Source of the DNA: an uncultured Christensenella sp.
GTDB taxonomy: Bacteria > Bacillota > Clostridia > Christensenellales > UBA3700
Direction: 5' to 3'
Length of the DNA: 64,000 nt
Assembly (NCBI GenBank): GCA_910583995.1
Contig: CAJTYW010000002.1
Span: 62,001-126,000, forward strand
Part shown: positions 8,876-16,714 of the stretch, in pieces
How the letters are laid out: each line of letters begins with the position of its first letter
Numbering within the stretch: position 1 is the stretch's first letter
The notes under the pieces: generated by a model
The model's database searches: none
What the model was told of the DNA's origin: nothing
What the model saw: the letters and a program-made list of their open reading frames with translations, nothing else
Translations under genes and position numbers: made by a program

Positions 8876-8904
8876 ATTATAGCAAAATTAGTTGCGTTTG
8901 TCAA
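8876..8904 (-). promoter_or_regulatory. Leftward lysogeny promoter
   Basis: On the minus strand, TTGACA (8904-8899) and TATAAT (8881-8876) are 17 bp apart, a full consensus. It fires toward the repressor and across the rightward promoter; the two transcripts overlap by roughly 80 bp. Confidence 0.75.
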
Positions 8905-8923
8905 TAACCGAGTTATAAATAAC
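8904..8923. promoter_or_regulatory. Operator sites ATAAC-N3-GTTAT
   Basis: ATAAC-CGA-GTTAT (8904-8916), followed by another ATAAC (8919-8923), uses the same half-site as the palindrome at 8775-8787 and abuts the -35 of the leftward promoter. Single half-sites also occur near 8791 and 8815. These are probable CI/Cro binding sites. Confidence 0.6.
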
Positions 8924-8949
8924 GCAAAATTATATTGGAGGTGCGTAAA

Positions 8950-9156
8950 ATGTTTGACGAAAGAGTAAAAAATGCACGTATAGCAGCGGGGTTATCTCAA
9001 GACGATGTTGCAAACAAGGTTGGAATAACACAAGTTGCGTATTCGTACATCGAACGCGGCTTAAAAACTCCGTCTTTACCAATTGCTGTAAGGATAGCAC
9101 ATGCACTAAATGTATCGCTAGACTACCTTACAAACAACGAACACACTACAAATTAA
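8950..9156 (+). CDS. Cro-like XRE-family regulator
   Basis: A 68-residue single-domain helix-turn-helix protein; the SQDDVANKVGITQVAYSYIE region is the classic XRE recognition unit. The ATG at 8950 follows TTGGAGGTGCG. As first gene of the rightward operon, opposite the CI-like repressor, it is the likely lytic regulator acting on the shared GTTAT operators. Confidence 0.85.
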   Translation: MFDERVKNARIAAGLSQDDVANKVGITQVAYSYIERGLKTPSLPIAVRIAHALNVSLDYLTNNEHTTN

Positions 9157-9168
9157 CTGGAGGTAAAT

Positions 9169-9399
9169 ATGAATAAGCAAAGACGCAAGACAATTAACGA
9201 GTTGATTGAACAAATCGAATTGTTAAAAAATGATGTGGAACTAGTATTGAATGAAGAGGAAGAATACCGCGACAACATACCCGAAAGCATGACAGACAAA
9301 TACGAAATAGCAGACTCGGCTTGTAGCAATCTTGATTCCGCATTAAATAGCCTTGACGAGGCAATGGAATATTTAGAATATGCCCGCGACGGCGAATAA
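9169..9399 (+). CDS. Small acidic helical early protein
   Basis: A 76-residue protein, mainly helical and acidic, with possible coiled coil (LIEQIELLKNDVEL). It follows the Cro-like gene by 12 bp and has a CTGGAGG site. No family is recognised. Position and size would also suit a recombination directionality factor, but nothing in the sequence shows this. Confidence 0.6.
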   Translation: MNKQRRKTINELIEQIELLKNDVELVLNEEEEYRDNIPESMTDKYEIADSACSNLDSALNSLDEAMEYLEYARDGE

Positions 9400-9418
9400 A
9401 AAAAATAGGAGGCACACT

Positions 9419-9898
9419 ATGCAAGAATTAAACCAAACTTTAGTAAAAATTTTATCAAAACAAAAACTCGGCTTACCGCTTAACAGTAGCGAAAAGGCGA
9501 TGTTGACGCTATACGGCGACACATCTGCAACGTTTGATACTGACGCTAATGCGGTAGCCGAGTTATTTGATTCATTAATAGTGTCAATTACCGACATTAT
9601 TTTACCAACAGAAAGTGCAAATTTAAAACAAATCGAAAAACTGCCCGACGCAGAACGTCAGCATATTATTGACGAATGTTTGCCAAAAGCGGAATTTGTG
9701 GAAAAATACTTGTCGCCTATGTTGGCAAACGCAAAAATGCGAATTGCAAAAGCAAAGTATCAATACGACATCAACACTCACGCAGAATATGTTTACATAA
9801 CATACAACAGCGGGTTTGTGCGCAGAGTATGCGTCACAGCAGACTCATTGCAAGCGTTGATTTTAGACGTTATGAATAACAAAGGCGAGACAGTATGA
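9419..9898 (+). CDS. Hypothetical early protein
   Basis: A 159-residue protein. The ATG at 9419 follows AGGAGGCACACT; an earlier in-frame start would overlap the previous gene without a site. It has no Cys cluster, membrane helix or known motif, and is probably alpha-helical with a short beta-rich end (EYVYITYNSGFVRRV). The stop overlaps the next start (4 bp), so it is co-translated in the early operon. Confidence 0.65.
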   Translation: MQELNQTLVKILSKQKLGLPLNSSEKAMLTLYGDTSATFDTDANAVAELFDSLIVSITDIILPTESANLKQIEKLPDAERQHIIDECLPKAEFVEKYLSPMLANAKMRIAKAKYQYDINTHAEYVYITYNSGFVRRVCVTADSLQALILDVMNNKGETV

Positions 9899-10086
9899 AA
9901 CGTAAGAACTATTACAAAGTAGGAGTTGAAATCACTGGTGTTGAACACATAGAGTACGAAGAGTTTAAATCATACAAAAAGGCTCTGCAATACTACGATA
10001 TGTGGGAAATAAGCAAAGGACAAGATAAGTACATTATCAAAGTTTGTAACAACACAGAAACGCTATTGAAATACGAGGAAAAATGA
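9895..10086 (+). CDS. Small hypothetical early protein
   Basis: A 63-residue basic, Tyr-rich protein. Its start overlaps the previous stop (ATGA) and its stop overlaps the start of the PP-loop gene, so translation is coupled on both sides. No family is recognised. Confidence 0.6.
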   Translation: MKRKNYYKVGVEITGVEHIEYEEFKSYKKALQYYDMWEISKGQDKYIIKVCNNTETLLKYEEK

Positions 10087-11150
10087 GAACGATTGAAGAA
10101 CTAAAAATGTTGCAATCGCTGCCTCTTGATGTAAAAATTGCAAAAACGCAAGCACGCATTAGGGAGTGGGTGCAATACTACGGCGAAGATAGTGTATATG
10201 TGTCGTTTAGCGGCGGTAAAGACAGCACTGTTTTACTAGATATTGCTCGAAAAATATATCCAAATATAGAGGCAGTATTTGTCGACACAGGACTTGAATA
10301 TCCCGAAATTAGAAAGTTTGTAAAGTCATTTGATAATGTTACAATTTTGAGACCCAAAATGCGATTTGACGAGGTTATTAAACAATACGGCTATCCGTTC
10401 ATAAGCAAAGAAGCAAGCGAACGCATAGCGAACTCTAAAAAATGTCTTGCGGGGGGGGGACAACATACATTAAACATTATTATGAACTCACCCAAGAATT
10501 ACCCAATAAGATTGCAACAATTAGTTGGAGTATACCCTAGCAAAAGATATGACTTTTCAAAATGGAAACCTTTACTGAATGTTGATTTCAATATATCAAA
10601 TATGTGTTGTAATGAGATGAAGAAAAAACCATTTCATTTATACAATAAAGAAAACAACAAGTATCCGATGACAGCACAAATGGCAGAAGAAAGTCAATTA
10701 AGAACAACACAATGGTTAAAAGCAGGTTGTAATGCTTTTGAAACAAAAGACCCTAAAAGTAACCCAATGTCGTTTTGGACTGAACAAGATGTGTTGCAGT
10801 ATATAAAAGAAAATAATTTGCAACTTGCAAGTGTATATGGCGATATAGTGTATTGTGATAAAAATGGTATGAAATATCAAGAAATGCTTTGCGAATGCGG
10901 TAAAAAACTTTGTACAACAGGTTGTAGTAGGACAGGCTGTATATTCTGCCAATTTGGTAGTCATTTAGAGAAAGGCGAAAGCCGATTGCAAATGCTTAAG
11001 CGGACGCACCCAAAACAATACGAGTATTGTATGTTTGGTGGCGAATACGACGAACAAGGCATTTGGCAACCTAACGAAAAAGGTTTAGGAATGAAACATT
11101 GCATTGATGTGATTAATGGCATTTACGGCAAAGATTTTATTAAGTATTAA
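10083..11150 (+). CDS. PP-loop PAPS reductase-family protein with C-terminal Cys cluster
   Basis: A 355-residue protein of the phosphoadenosine phosphosulfate reductase/DndC-like adenine nucleotide alpha-hydrolase family. The SGGKDS PP-loop at residues 43-48 binds ATP or an adenylylated substrate. VDTGLEYPE follows as in the family. A CC pair precedes MKKKPFH, and GCSRTGCIFC near residues 280-292 forms a likely Fe-S or zinc site. Phage members occur widely and their substrate is unknown; sulfur transfer to DNA or RNA is inference. It overlaps the gene before it and is followed by a radical SAM protein and a DNA methyltransferase. A G9 tract at 10451-10459 encodes Ala-Gly-Gly-Gly, where slippage would frameshift the gene. 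Confidence 0.85.
   Translation: MRTIEELKMLQSLPLDVKIAKTQARIREWVQYYGEDSVYVSFSGGKDSTVLLDIARKIYPNIEAVFVDTGLEYPEIRKFVKSFDNVTILRPKMRFDEVIKQYGYPFISKEASERIANSKKCLAGGGQHTLNIIMNSPKNYPIRLQQLVGVYPSKRYDFSKWKPLLNVDFNISNMCCNEMKKKPFHLYNKENNKYPMTAQMAEESQLRTTQWLKAGCNAFETKDPKSNPMSFWTEQDVLQYIKENNLQLASVYGDIVYCDKNGMKYQEMLCECGKKLCTTGCSRTGCIFCQFGSHLEKGESRLQMLKRTHPKQYEYCMFGGEYDEQGIWQPNEKGLGMKHCIDVINGIYGKDFIKY
10451..10459 (+). repeat. G9 homopolymer in the PP-loop gene
   Basis: Nine consecutive G within codons 123-126 in otherwise AT-rich DNA. A loss or gain of one G truncates the protein, as in slipped-strand phase variation. The second unit has the same length at 42350-42358. Confidence 0.7.
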
Positions 11151-11159
11151 GAGGTGCGT

Positions 11160-12158
11160 ATGAAAATTGGGCTCTATGACGTAGACGGACACAACTTTCC
11201 AAACTTGCCTTTAATGAAAATATCGGCTTGGCACAAACAACGTGGCGACGATGTGGAATTTGTTTTTCCACTGTATCATTACGACCGCATTTATGTCAGT
11301 AAAGTTTTTGGCGACGAATACTCCACAATAAATAACCTTTGCTTGCAAGCAAACGAAATTATATGCGGCGGGACTGGTTTTGCAATATCAATACACGACG
11401 GCAAAGAAATATACAATAAAACACGTGATATTGATTTGCCAACCGAAATTGAACACATATATCCCGACTATTCGTTATATCCCGAGTTGACGAAAGATAC
11501 TGCCTACGGCTTTTTAACGCGAGGTTGCCCTAACAATTGCGACTTTTGCATAGTCAGCAAAAAAGAAGGGTTAAAATCGCACAAGGTGGCGGACTTGTCG
11601 GAGTTTTGGTGCGGGCAAAAGCACATTAAATTGTTGGACGCAAATATCCTTGCTTGCCATGAACGTGTCGAACTACTACAACAACTCGTAGCAAGCGGGG
11701 CGTCAGTTGACTTTACGCAAGGACTTGACGCAAGATTTATTACTGACGAGATTGCTCTCTTACTTAAACAAATCAAGATAAAACGTATACATTTTGCGTT
11801 TGACTTTATGAAAAACGAAAAAGCCGTCATACGTGGGTTAAAAACTTACAAGACAGTATGCAATTTACCCGACTATAAAGCAATCGTATATATGCTTGTA
11901 AACTACAATACGACAATTGAAGAGGACTTGTACAGATTGCAAAAAATTGCAGAGTGCGGTTTTTTGCCCGATGTGCGAATATACCGCAAACCAACTGCTC
12001 CACAATTTTTGAAAGATATGCAACGTTGGTGCAACAATCGCATACTTTATCGCTCTTGCGACTTTTTGGACTATGTCCCACGTGCAGACGGAAAAACAAT
12101 CAAACAATTATATTTTGGAGGAAGAAATGAAATTAATATGCGGCGATTGCATAAGTGA
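11160..12158 (+). CDS. Radical SAM protein, phage type
   Basis: A 332-residue protein. The ATG at 11160 follows AAGAGGTGCGT. The radical SAM signature CPNNCDFC (CX3CX2C, about residues 121-128) binds the 4Fe-4S cluster that cleaves S-adenosylmethionine. The N-terminal part (MKIGLYDVDGHNFPNLPLMK) resembles the small beta-alpha domain of B12-binding-type radical SAM proteins but lacks an obvious DxHxxG cobalamin motif. Such proteins are common in phages of gut Bacillota and have no assigned reaction. It sits 9 bp after the PP-loop gene and overlaps the methyltransferase by 32 bp, so the three are probably made together. Confidence 0.85.
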   Translation: MKIGLYDVDGHNFPNLPLMKISAWHKQRGDDVEFVFPLYHYDRIYVSKVFGDEYSTINNLCLQANEIICGGTGFAISIHDGKEIYNKTRDIDLPTEIEHIYPDYSLYPELTKDTAYGFLTRGCPNNCDFCIVSKKEGLKSHKVADLSEFWCGQKHIKLLDANILACHERVELLQQLVASGASVDFTQGLDARFITDEIALLLKQIKIKRIHFAFDFMKNEKAVIRGLKTYKTVCNLPDYKAIVYMLVNYNTTIEEDLYRLQKIAECGFLPDVRIYRKPTAPQFLKDMQRWCNNRILYRSCDFLDYVPRADGKTIKQLYFGGRNEINMRRLHK

Positions 12159-12816
12159 AATGCGCAAAATGAATAATGAAAGCGTTGATTTTACGCTGAC
12201 AGATATTCCTTATAACGTAGTAAATAGAACAGATAATGGGTTACGTAATCTTGATAAAGGAAAAGCAGATATATTGACATTTTCATTAAAAGAATTTTTA
12301 GACTCTATCTATAGAATAACCAAAAATAGTATTTGTATTTTCTGTAGTAAAGAACAATTTAGTTACATTTATACATATTTTGCAAATAAAAAAGGTACTG
12401 TTCGTCCAATTGTTTGGGAAAAAACAAACCCTTCCCCAATGAATGGTCAATATATTTATTTGAGCGGTATAGAAATTGCCGTATGGTTCAAGAAAAAAGG
12501 TGCAAAAGTTTTTAACGCACATTGTAAAAATACAGTTTTTAAATTTCCTAATGGAAGGAGTAAACTGCACCCAACAGAAAAAAACTTGAATTTGTTAAAA
12601 GAGTTGATTCAAGATAACACAAATATTGGAGACTTAGTATTTGACCCATGCTGTGGGGGGGGGAATCATTTAGTAGCCGCTATAGAACTTGGGCGTGACG
12701 CACTTGGTATTGAACTTGATAAATATTATTTTTCTTTAGCAAAAGCAAATTTGAGCAATATGCTTTTTGAACAAAGCGAAGACATGGAGGTAAATAATGA
12801 ATCAACTAACTATTGA
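12127..12816 (+). CDS. DNA methyltransferase, beta-class N6-adenine/N4-cytosine type
   Basis: A 229-residue protein. The ATG at 12127 follows TTTTGGAGGAAGA. The catalytic motif IV is TDIPY (residues 25-29, a DPPY variant), and it precedes motif I (FDPCCGGGN, near residues 171-179), the order of beta-class enzymes. HPTEKN precedes motif I as in that class. It methylates adenine or cytosine in DNA; no restriction enzyme lies nearby, so it is an orphan, perhaps protecting phage DNA from host restriction. Motif I is encoded by a G9 tract (12655-12663), so slippage would destroy the SAM-binding site. Confidence 0.85.
   Translation: MKLICGDCISEMRKMNNESVDFTLTDIPYNVVNRTDNGLRNLDKGKADILTFSLKEFLDSIYRITKNSICIFCSKEQFSYIYTYFANKKGTVRPIVWEKTNPSPMNGQYIYLSGIEIAVWFKKKGAKVFNAHCKNTVFKFPNGRSKLHPTEKNLNLLKELIQDNTNIGDLVFDPCCGGGNHLVAAIELGRDALGIELDKYYFSLAKANLSNMLFEQSEDMEVNNESTNY
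12655..12663 (+). repeat. G9 homopolymer in methyltransferase motif I
   Basis: GGG GGG GGG encodes the three glycines of the SAM-binding motif. It is one of only two such tracts in the unit, both in this three-gene cassette. The second-unit copy is at 44554-44562. Confidence 0.7.
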
Positions 12817-13264
12817 GCAAATAAAACAATTAAAATCGGGCGATTGGATATTTATTGACAATCGCACGATTAATACTAAAACATATTGGTGTACATTTTC
12901 GATTAATGATACTGAATATATTGCACACACAGCGTACAACCAACGTACATTTCGTTTAAGTGATTATGGCAAAACTTGGGTAGCCTACCGCAGCAAGCAA
13001 GAGTACGAATGCAAAGGCAAAATTATAGAACTACCGCTGCCAGTCGGCACAAAAGTATATATAGTGCCTTGCTATTTAAGAAACACGGAAATCACGGCGT
13101 ATGAAATTTTATCATACAGTTATGACGGCAAAAACTTATTGATGTTTTTATCAATTTGCAAAAAACAAAAAGACTTAAAATCAATAGTCAATATGAATGT
13201 TGAAAATTTTGGCACTTTAATTTTTGAAACATTAGAGCAAGCAGAAAAACACGGAGGTGCATAA
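12797..13264 (+). CDS. Hypothetical early protein
   Basis: A 155-residue protein with a good ATGGAGG site, overlapping the methyltransferase end by 20 bp. It is beta-rich with no recognised motif (segments such as GDWIFIDNRTI and VGTKVYIVPCY). Its stop overlaps the lipoprotein start (TAATG), so it is co-translated with both neighbours. Its function is unknown. Confidence 0.6.
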   Translation: MNQLTIEQIKQLKSGDWIFIDNRTINTKTYWCTFSINDTEYIAHTAYNQRTFRLSDYGKTWVAYRSKQEYECKGKIIELPLPVGTKVYIVPCYLRNTEITAYEILSYSYDGKNLLMFLSICKKQKDLKSIVNMNVENFGTLIFETLEQAEKHGGA

Positions 13265-13599
13265 TGAAATTTGCAAAACATTTTGCTGCATTTTTACTTA
13301 TTATTTTAATTACGCTATCGCTTACTGGTTGTAGCGACCCTGCAATTGTAAGCAAGACACCAACCGATGTGCGGTTTACTCCGCAACATCAAGAAACAAT
13401 TACAGAGTATAAATATCAATACGATTGGCTTAATGGCGAATTTATCCTTGTACCATTTGTACATACAGAACTTATACCCGACAAATACGAGGTGTTTTAT
13501 CATATAGAATACGAAAACGGAACAACAAAAGACGCTTGGGATATAGTTACAAAAGACGAATACGACAAGGCTCTTGCTGAGTGCGGAGGTCAATCGTGA
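13264..13599 (+). CDS. Phage-encoded lipoprotein
   Basis: A 111-residue protein with a type II signal peptide: basic start, hydrophobic core (FAAFLLIILITLSL), and lipobox LTGC with Cys about residue 23, so it should be lipid-anchored on the outer face of the cytoplasmic membrane. The mature part has PTDVRFTP and Tyr-rich strands seen in other uncharacterised phage lipoproteins. Known phage lipoproteins such as Ltp of TP-J34 block DNA injection by related phages, so superinfection exclusion is a plausible inference. Its place in the early operon rather than the lysogeny operon argues for expression early in infection. Confidence 0.8.
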   Translation: MKFAKHFAAFLLIILITLSLTGCSDPAIVSKTPTDVRFTPQHQETITEYKYQYDWLNGEFILVPFVHTELIPDKYEVFYHIEYENGTTKDAWDIVTKDEYDKALAECGGQS

Positions 13600-13641
13600 A
13601 CACTGGATATAAAACAAAAAAAACTTAAGGAGGACACAAAG

Positions 13642-14202
13642 ATGTCAAACAAACCAAACCAAACACTTACTATCAACTATAAAAAAGCCATTCCGTTCAA
13701 TTTAGACGATGTTGTTTATTTGGTTGAAAAAGTGGAAAATGGTAGCAGAACATTTTATCAAAAATGCCGCGTATGCGGAGGAACACGAGAGTTAACTATC
13801 AACGGGGTATCTTTCTATTGTCCGTGCTGTCATGCCGAAGAAAAAGCAATCACAATATATAAATACATCGTACGGCGTTATCGTGTACACAAAGTTGAGA
13901 TTGAAAAAAGCACCGATACTTGGAAACCGTCGGAATATCAAACAGTGACTTTTTATATCTACACAAAAAATGACCGCGGACATTGGTGTAGTGCTACACG
14001 CAGAATGCCGTCTTGGATAAACCCAACTGACCCGTTGTGCAGTAACGATTGTGCATATACCGATTATAAACTCGCGTTGGCAGCGGCTGACGCTTACAAT
14101 GAACGTGAACGTGCAAGACTTGCAGAATACAACAATCTGCATGGCACTCAATATGAAATGCCAGACTTTACAAATTTTGAAAACGATAAAAAATCAAATT
14201 AG
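13642..14202 (+). CDS. Zinc-ribbon hypothetical protein
   Basis: A 186-residue protein. CRVCGG and, about 20 residues later, CPCCH form a four-Cys zinc ribbon near residues 40-65; the rest has no known domain. A GGAGG site lies before the ATG. The metal-binding part suggests nucleic-acid or protein binding. It is the first of three consecutive Cys-pair proteins. Confidence 0.65.
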   Translation: MSNKPNQTLTINYKKAIPFNLDDVVYLVEKVENGSRTFYQKCRVCGGTRELTINGVSFYCPCCHAEEKAITIYKYIVRRYRVHKVEIEKSTDTWKPSEYQTVTFYIYTKNDRGHWCSATRRMPSWINPTDPLCSNDCAYTDYKLALAAADAYNERERARLAEYNNLHGTQYEMPDFTNFENDKKSN

Positions 14203-14214
14203 GAGGAAAAGAAA

Positions 14215-14691
14215 ATGCAAGATATGAAACAACCAAACGACTGCGTCAACGATTATGACGACGATTTATTTGTTGGAGAGGAAGAAAAACCAACCTATTT
14301 CCCTACTTGTAGATTTTGCGGAATGATAACTTTACCTACCGCACCATACGCAAGTCAAGAGGCGGCGAATGAGGCGGCAACCCGCCAATGTAAATGTCCC
14401 GACGCAGTTGCTTATCAAACAGAGATTGACCGTGCTGCGAAACGCGACCGCAATATAAAACGTTTAACACAAAGCCTTGACGATTTGTCGGAATATTGCG
14501 AAAAACGCTCGGTTGCCCTTAGTGGCAATTTATACGATAGTTTATTGAAAACTGGCATTGCAGTTTTAGACGATGTTATCGACTCCGCACAATTAAAATT
14601 TGCACGTATGAGAGTCGCTGTCGGCAAAAACAATAAAGGCAATTTGGTTATAAAGTTTACATACTCCGACGGTGCTGCTGTGGAGGTGTAA
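14215..14691 (+). CDS. Hypothetical protein with N-terminal Cys pairs
   Basis: A 158-residue protein. CRFCG (about residues 38-42) and CKC about 30 residues later can make a zinc-binding site; a helical charged region and a beta-rich end follow. It starts after AGGAGGAAAAG and is followed closely by another Cys-rich gene. No family is recognised. Confidence 0.6.
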   Translation: MQDMKQPNDCVNDYDDDLFVGEEEKPTYFPTCRFCGMITLPTAPYASQEAANEAATRQCKCPDAVAYQTEIDRAAKRDRNIKRLTQSLDDLSEYCEKRSVALSGNLYDSLLKTGIAVLDDVIDSAQLKFARMRVAVGKNNKGNLVIKFTYSDGAAVEV

Positions 14692-14693
14692 CA

Positions 14694-14915
14694 ATGATTA
14701 AACAAGTAAAAGACTTAACAGCAACAGAAAGTGAGCGTTTTTGTGACAATCGCCGTGAGCAAAATCGTACAAGCAGACCATACGACGCATGTATTGATTG
14801 CCCGCTACGTTGGGCACACCAATGCGTCACTTGTGAACCTGTAATGCCTAAAAATCTTGTAACGCGAATGCGCAATGTAATTGGCGAACGAAACGTCAAT
14901 ATTGTGGAGAAATAA
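14694..14915 (+). CDS. Small Cys-rich protein
   Basis: A 73-residue basic protein with CIDCPLRWAHQCVTC, a compact four-Cys arrangement that could bind zinc or an Fe-S cluster. It starts two bases after the previous stop with GTGGAGGTG upstream. No family is recognised. Confidence 0.6.
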   Translation: MIKQVKDLTATESERFCDNRREQNRTSRPYDACIDCPLRWAHQCVTCEPVMPKNLVTRMRNVIGERNVNIVEK

Positions 14916-14919
14916 AAAA

Positions 14920-15690
14920 ATGAGAAATGAAACAAAATTTGAGAAAAACTACGATGTCATACATCGTAAACAACTATCTAATGTTTCGTGGGCAGAAATA
15001 AAAGAAATTGCTGACAAAGGACTGGCTGAAAAAACATTTAGAGTCGGTGACGAAAAAATTATCGAACTAACAACTGGCGAACAAGTTACACTCGTGATAC
15101 TTGGTTTTAACCATGATGTGAAAAAAAATGGCAATCTTGCTGCTATTACTTTTGGTACAAAAAATATGATTGACGGAAGATTTGAATACGCTAGTTGGAA
15201 TAAAAAAGACAACCATAATAATTGGCAAGACAGCAAAATTCGCAAATTTTATTTAAAAAGATTCGAAAATTTACTGCCCAACGATTTGAGTGTAAATATC
15301 GCAACTATTAATAAAGTAACAATTGTAAGCAAAAATTCAACGGACATTGTCAAAACAACGGAAAAACTTTTTTTGCCTTCACTTGCAGAAATTCTTTCCG
15401 AACAAGCAATAAAAGAATCAAATATTTATTATATTAAAGACTCTGCTACGACATATTTAAAAGAGGGAAAACAATACGAGTATTGGAAAAATAAAATTAG
15501 CAAACTTGTCCCCAACAATTACAACAAAGCACTGGTTAAATATACTAATGAGGGCTGTGCGAGCGATTGGTGGCTACGCTCTCCATGTATTGATTATTCG
15601 GAATTGTCATTATATATTAGCACAATAGGTACAATTGACGCTGAATATTCTAGAGAGTCATATAGCGTGTCTTTCTGCTTTTGCATTTAA
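14920..15690 (+). CDS. DUF6273-domain protein (C-type-lectin-like), early-region paralog
   Basis: A 256-residue protein; the ATG at 14920 is chosen for the GGAG at 14906-14909. After a short N-terminus it has TGEQVTLVILGFNHD, LFLPSLAEI, YEYWKNKI and C-terminal DWWLRSP, ending SFCFCI. This is the DUF6273 fold, related to formylglycine/C-type-lectin surfaces used as variable binding domains. The same domain ends the tail-fibre protein at 33219-34106, but the fibre attachment region is absent here. There is no signal peptide. A receptor-like protein in the early region is odd; it could be a paralog that escaped from the fibre gene or an intracellular binding protein. Confidence 0.75.
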   Translation: MRNETKFEKNYDVIHRKQLSNVSWAEIKEIADKGLAEKTFRVGDEKIIELTTGEQVTLVILGFNHDVKKNGNLAAITFGTKNMIDGRFEYASWNKKDNHNNWQDSKIRKFYLKRFENLLPNDLSVNIATINKVTIVSKNSTDIVKTTEKLFLPSLAEILSEQAIKESNIYYIKDSATTYLKEGKQYEYWKNKISKLVPNNYNKALVKYTNEGCASDWWLRSPCIDYSELSLYISTIGTIDAEYSRESYSVSFCFCI

Positions 15691-15738
15691 ACAATAATCT
15701 AATAATCGCACCCATTGCGGGGGCAAAGGAGGTGTAAT

Positions 15739-15933
15739 ATGGGTAGCCTACCAAAATATATATCTGTCAACATTGAGATTAGAGTCCCCATAGTTTGCAA
15801 GACAATTGCTGTCAATAAATTTGAAATATCCACGAAAACTCCAACAAAAAAAATATTAAAAATTGCAAAAATTTGCAAAAAAAACAATTTTGAAATGATT
15901 ATATCCACAAATAAACAAGACGAATTGCAATAA
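15739..15933 (+). CDS. Small basic hypothetical protein
   Basis: A 64-residue Lys/Ile-rich protein. The ATG at 15739 follows a strong AAAGGAGGTG site. No family or metal motif is seen. It lies 48 bp after the DUF6273 gene. Confidence 0.55.
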   Translation: MGSLPKYISVNIEIRVPIVCKTIAVNKFEISTKTPTKKILKIAKICKKNNFEMIISTNKQDELQ

Positions 15934-15951
15934 TTGTCTTTCAAAAAAACC

Positions 15952-15975
15952 ACTCGCACACACATGTGACGAGTA
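15952..15975 (+). promoter_or_regulatory. Hairpin just before a ribosome-binding site
   Basis: ACTCG and CGAGT pair around CAC/GTG; the AAAGGAGGTGG of the next gene follows at once, so the structure could modulate its translation. Confidence 0.35.
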
Positions 15976-15991
15976 AAGGAGGTGGTAAACA

Positions 15992-16213
15992 ATGTCTAAA
16001 ACACAATACATACAAATTGGTGTTGCTGCACGTCGTGATAGCAATGGCGAATTTATGGCAGCAGTGCCTATGTTTGAAAAGACAGACGAACCTATACGTA
16101 AAAGTGGCTTGCATAACTCAGAAGAGCGAATATTGTGTAAACTCGGCGCATTGTTTGCCACCAAACATTTACTAATTACGGAGGAACAAAAATGTCAAGG
16201 TATAAAAAAATAA
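15992..16213 (+). CDS. Small hypothetical protein before the replication regulator
   Basis: A 73-residue protein with a strong AAAGGAGGTGG site. It is beta-rich at the start (YIQIGVAARRD) with a single Cys. Its end overlaps the next gene by 22 bp, so the two are probably co-translated. Function not recognised. Confidence 0.6.
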   Translation: MSKTQYIQIGVAARRDSNGEFMAAVPMFEKTDEPIRKSGLHNSEERILCKLGALFATKHLLITEEQKCQGIKK

Positions 16214-16704
16214 TGCTAATAACTGGCATTATGCAAAAAGAGATATTGACCAATATACAAAAAATTGACCCGCGCATTGACAAGCCATTGCTTAGTAAAA
16301 TAGTCAACGATATATGTTTGCCGACAAAATCAACACTGGAAAGCATTTGCAAGACTTTGCGATGTGATGTGCTAGACATCTACGACCAACAAGAGATTAA
16401 CTTGTTGCCAAACAAAATTGATTTGACTGTAGCAGATGTCAAAGTCAACGCTGAACACAACAACAAAAATGTGTCAAACAAATCAAATATATATAATTTG
16501 ACAGTAGAAATTGACCGAAATACTGCACAACGTGTTTTTAGCAAATCTGCATTAAAAAAACTCGGTTTTTCAAATAAAACAGATTTTGTGCGTTATGCAG
16601 TAAATGAGTTGGTTAAAAAATTAGACGAAATCGAACAAAAAGAAAAAATTGACACTAAAAGCACACATCAAAAAAAAATCGATATTGGTATAGTAACAAA
16701 ATAA
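16192..16704 (+). CDS. HTH plus ribbon-helix-helix-like regulator
   Basis: A 170-residue basic protein. Residues about 20-65 resemble an XRE helix-turn-helix (LLSKIVNDICLPTKSTLESICKTL). About 100-145 (YNLTVEIDR ... LGFSNKTDFVRYAVNELVKKL) looks like a ribbon-helix-helix domain: a beta strand, then two helices. The double DNA-binding layout suits an autoregulator. It sits directly upstream of a predicted counter-transcribed RNA and the HUH Rep gene, where plasmids such as pMV158 carry copG, so control of Rep synthesis is the likely role (inference from context). A GGAGGAAC site precedes the ATG. Confidence 0.7.
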   Translation: MSRYKKIMLITGIMQKEILTNIQKIDPRIDKPLLSKIVNDICLPTKSTLESICKTLRCDVLDIYDQQEINLLPNKIDLTVADVKVNAEHNNKNVSNKSNIYNLTVEIDRNTAQRVFSKSALKKLGFSNKTDFVRYAVNELVKKLDEIEQKEKIDTKSTHQKKIDIGIVTK

Positions 16705-16714
16705 AGTCAACTTA

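Noticed and set aside
12127..12816. Complete restriction-modification system
   Set aside because: No restriction endonuclease gene adjoins the methyltransferase; the HNH protein is 6 kb away in the packaging module.
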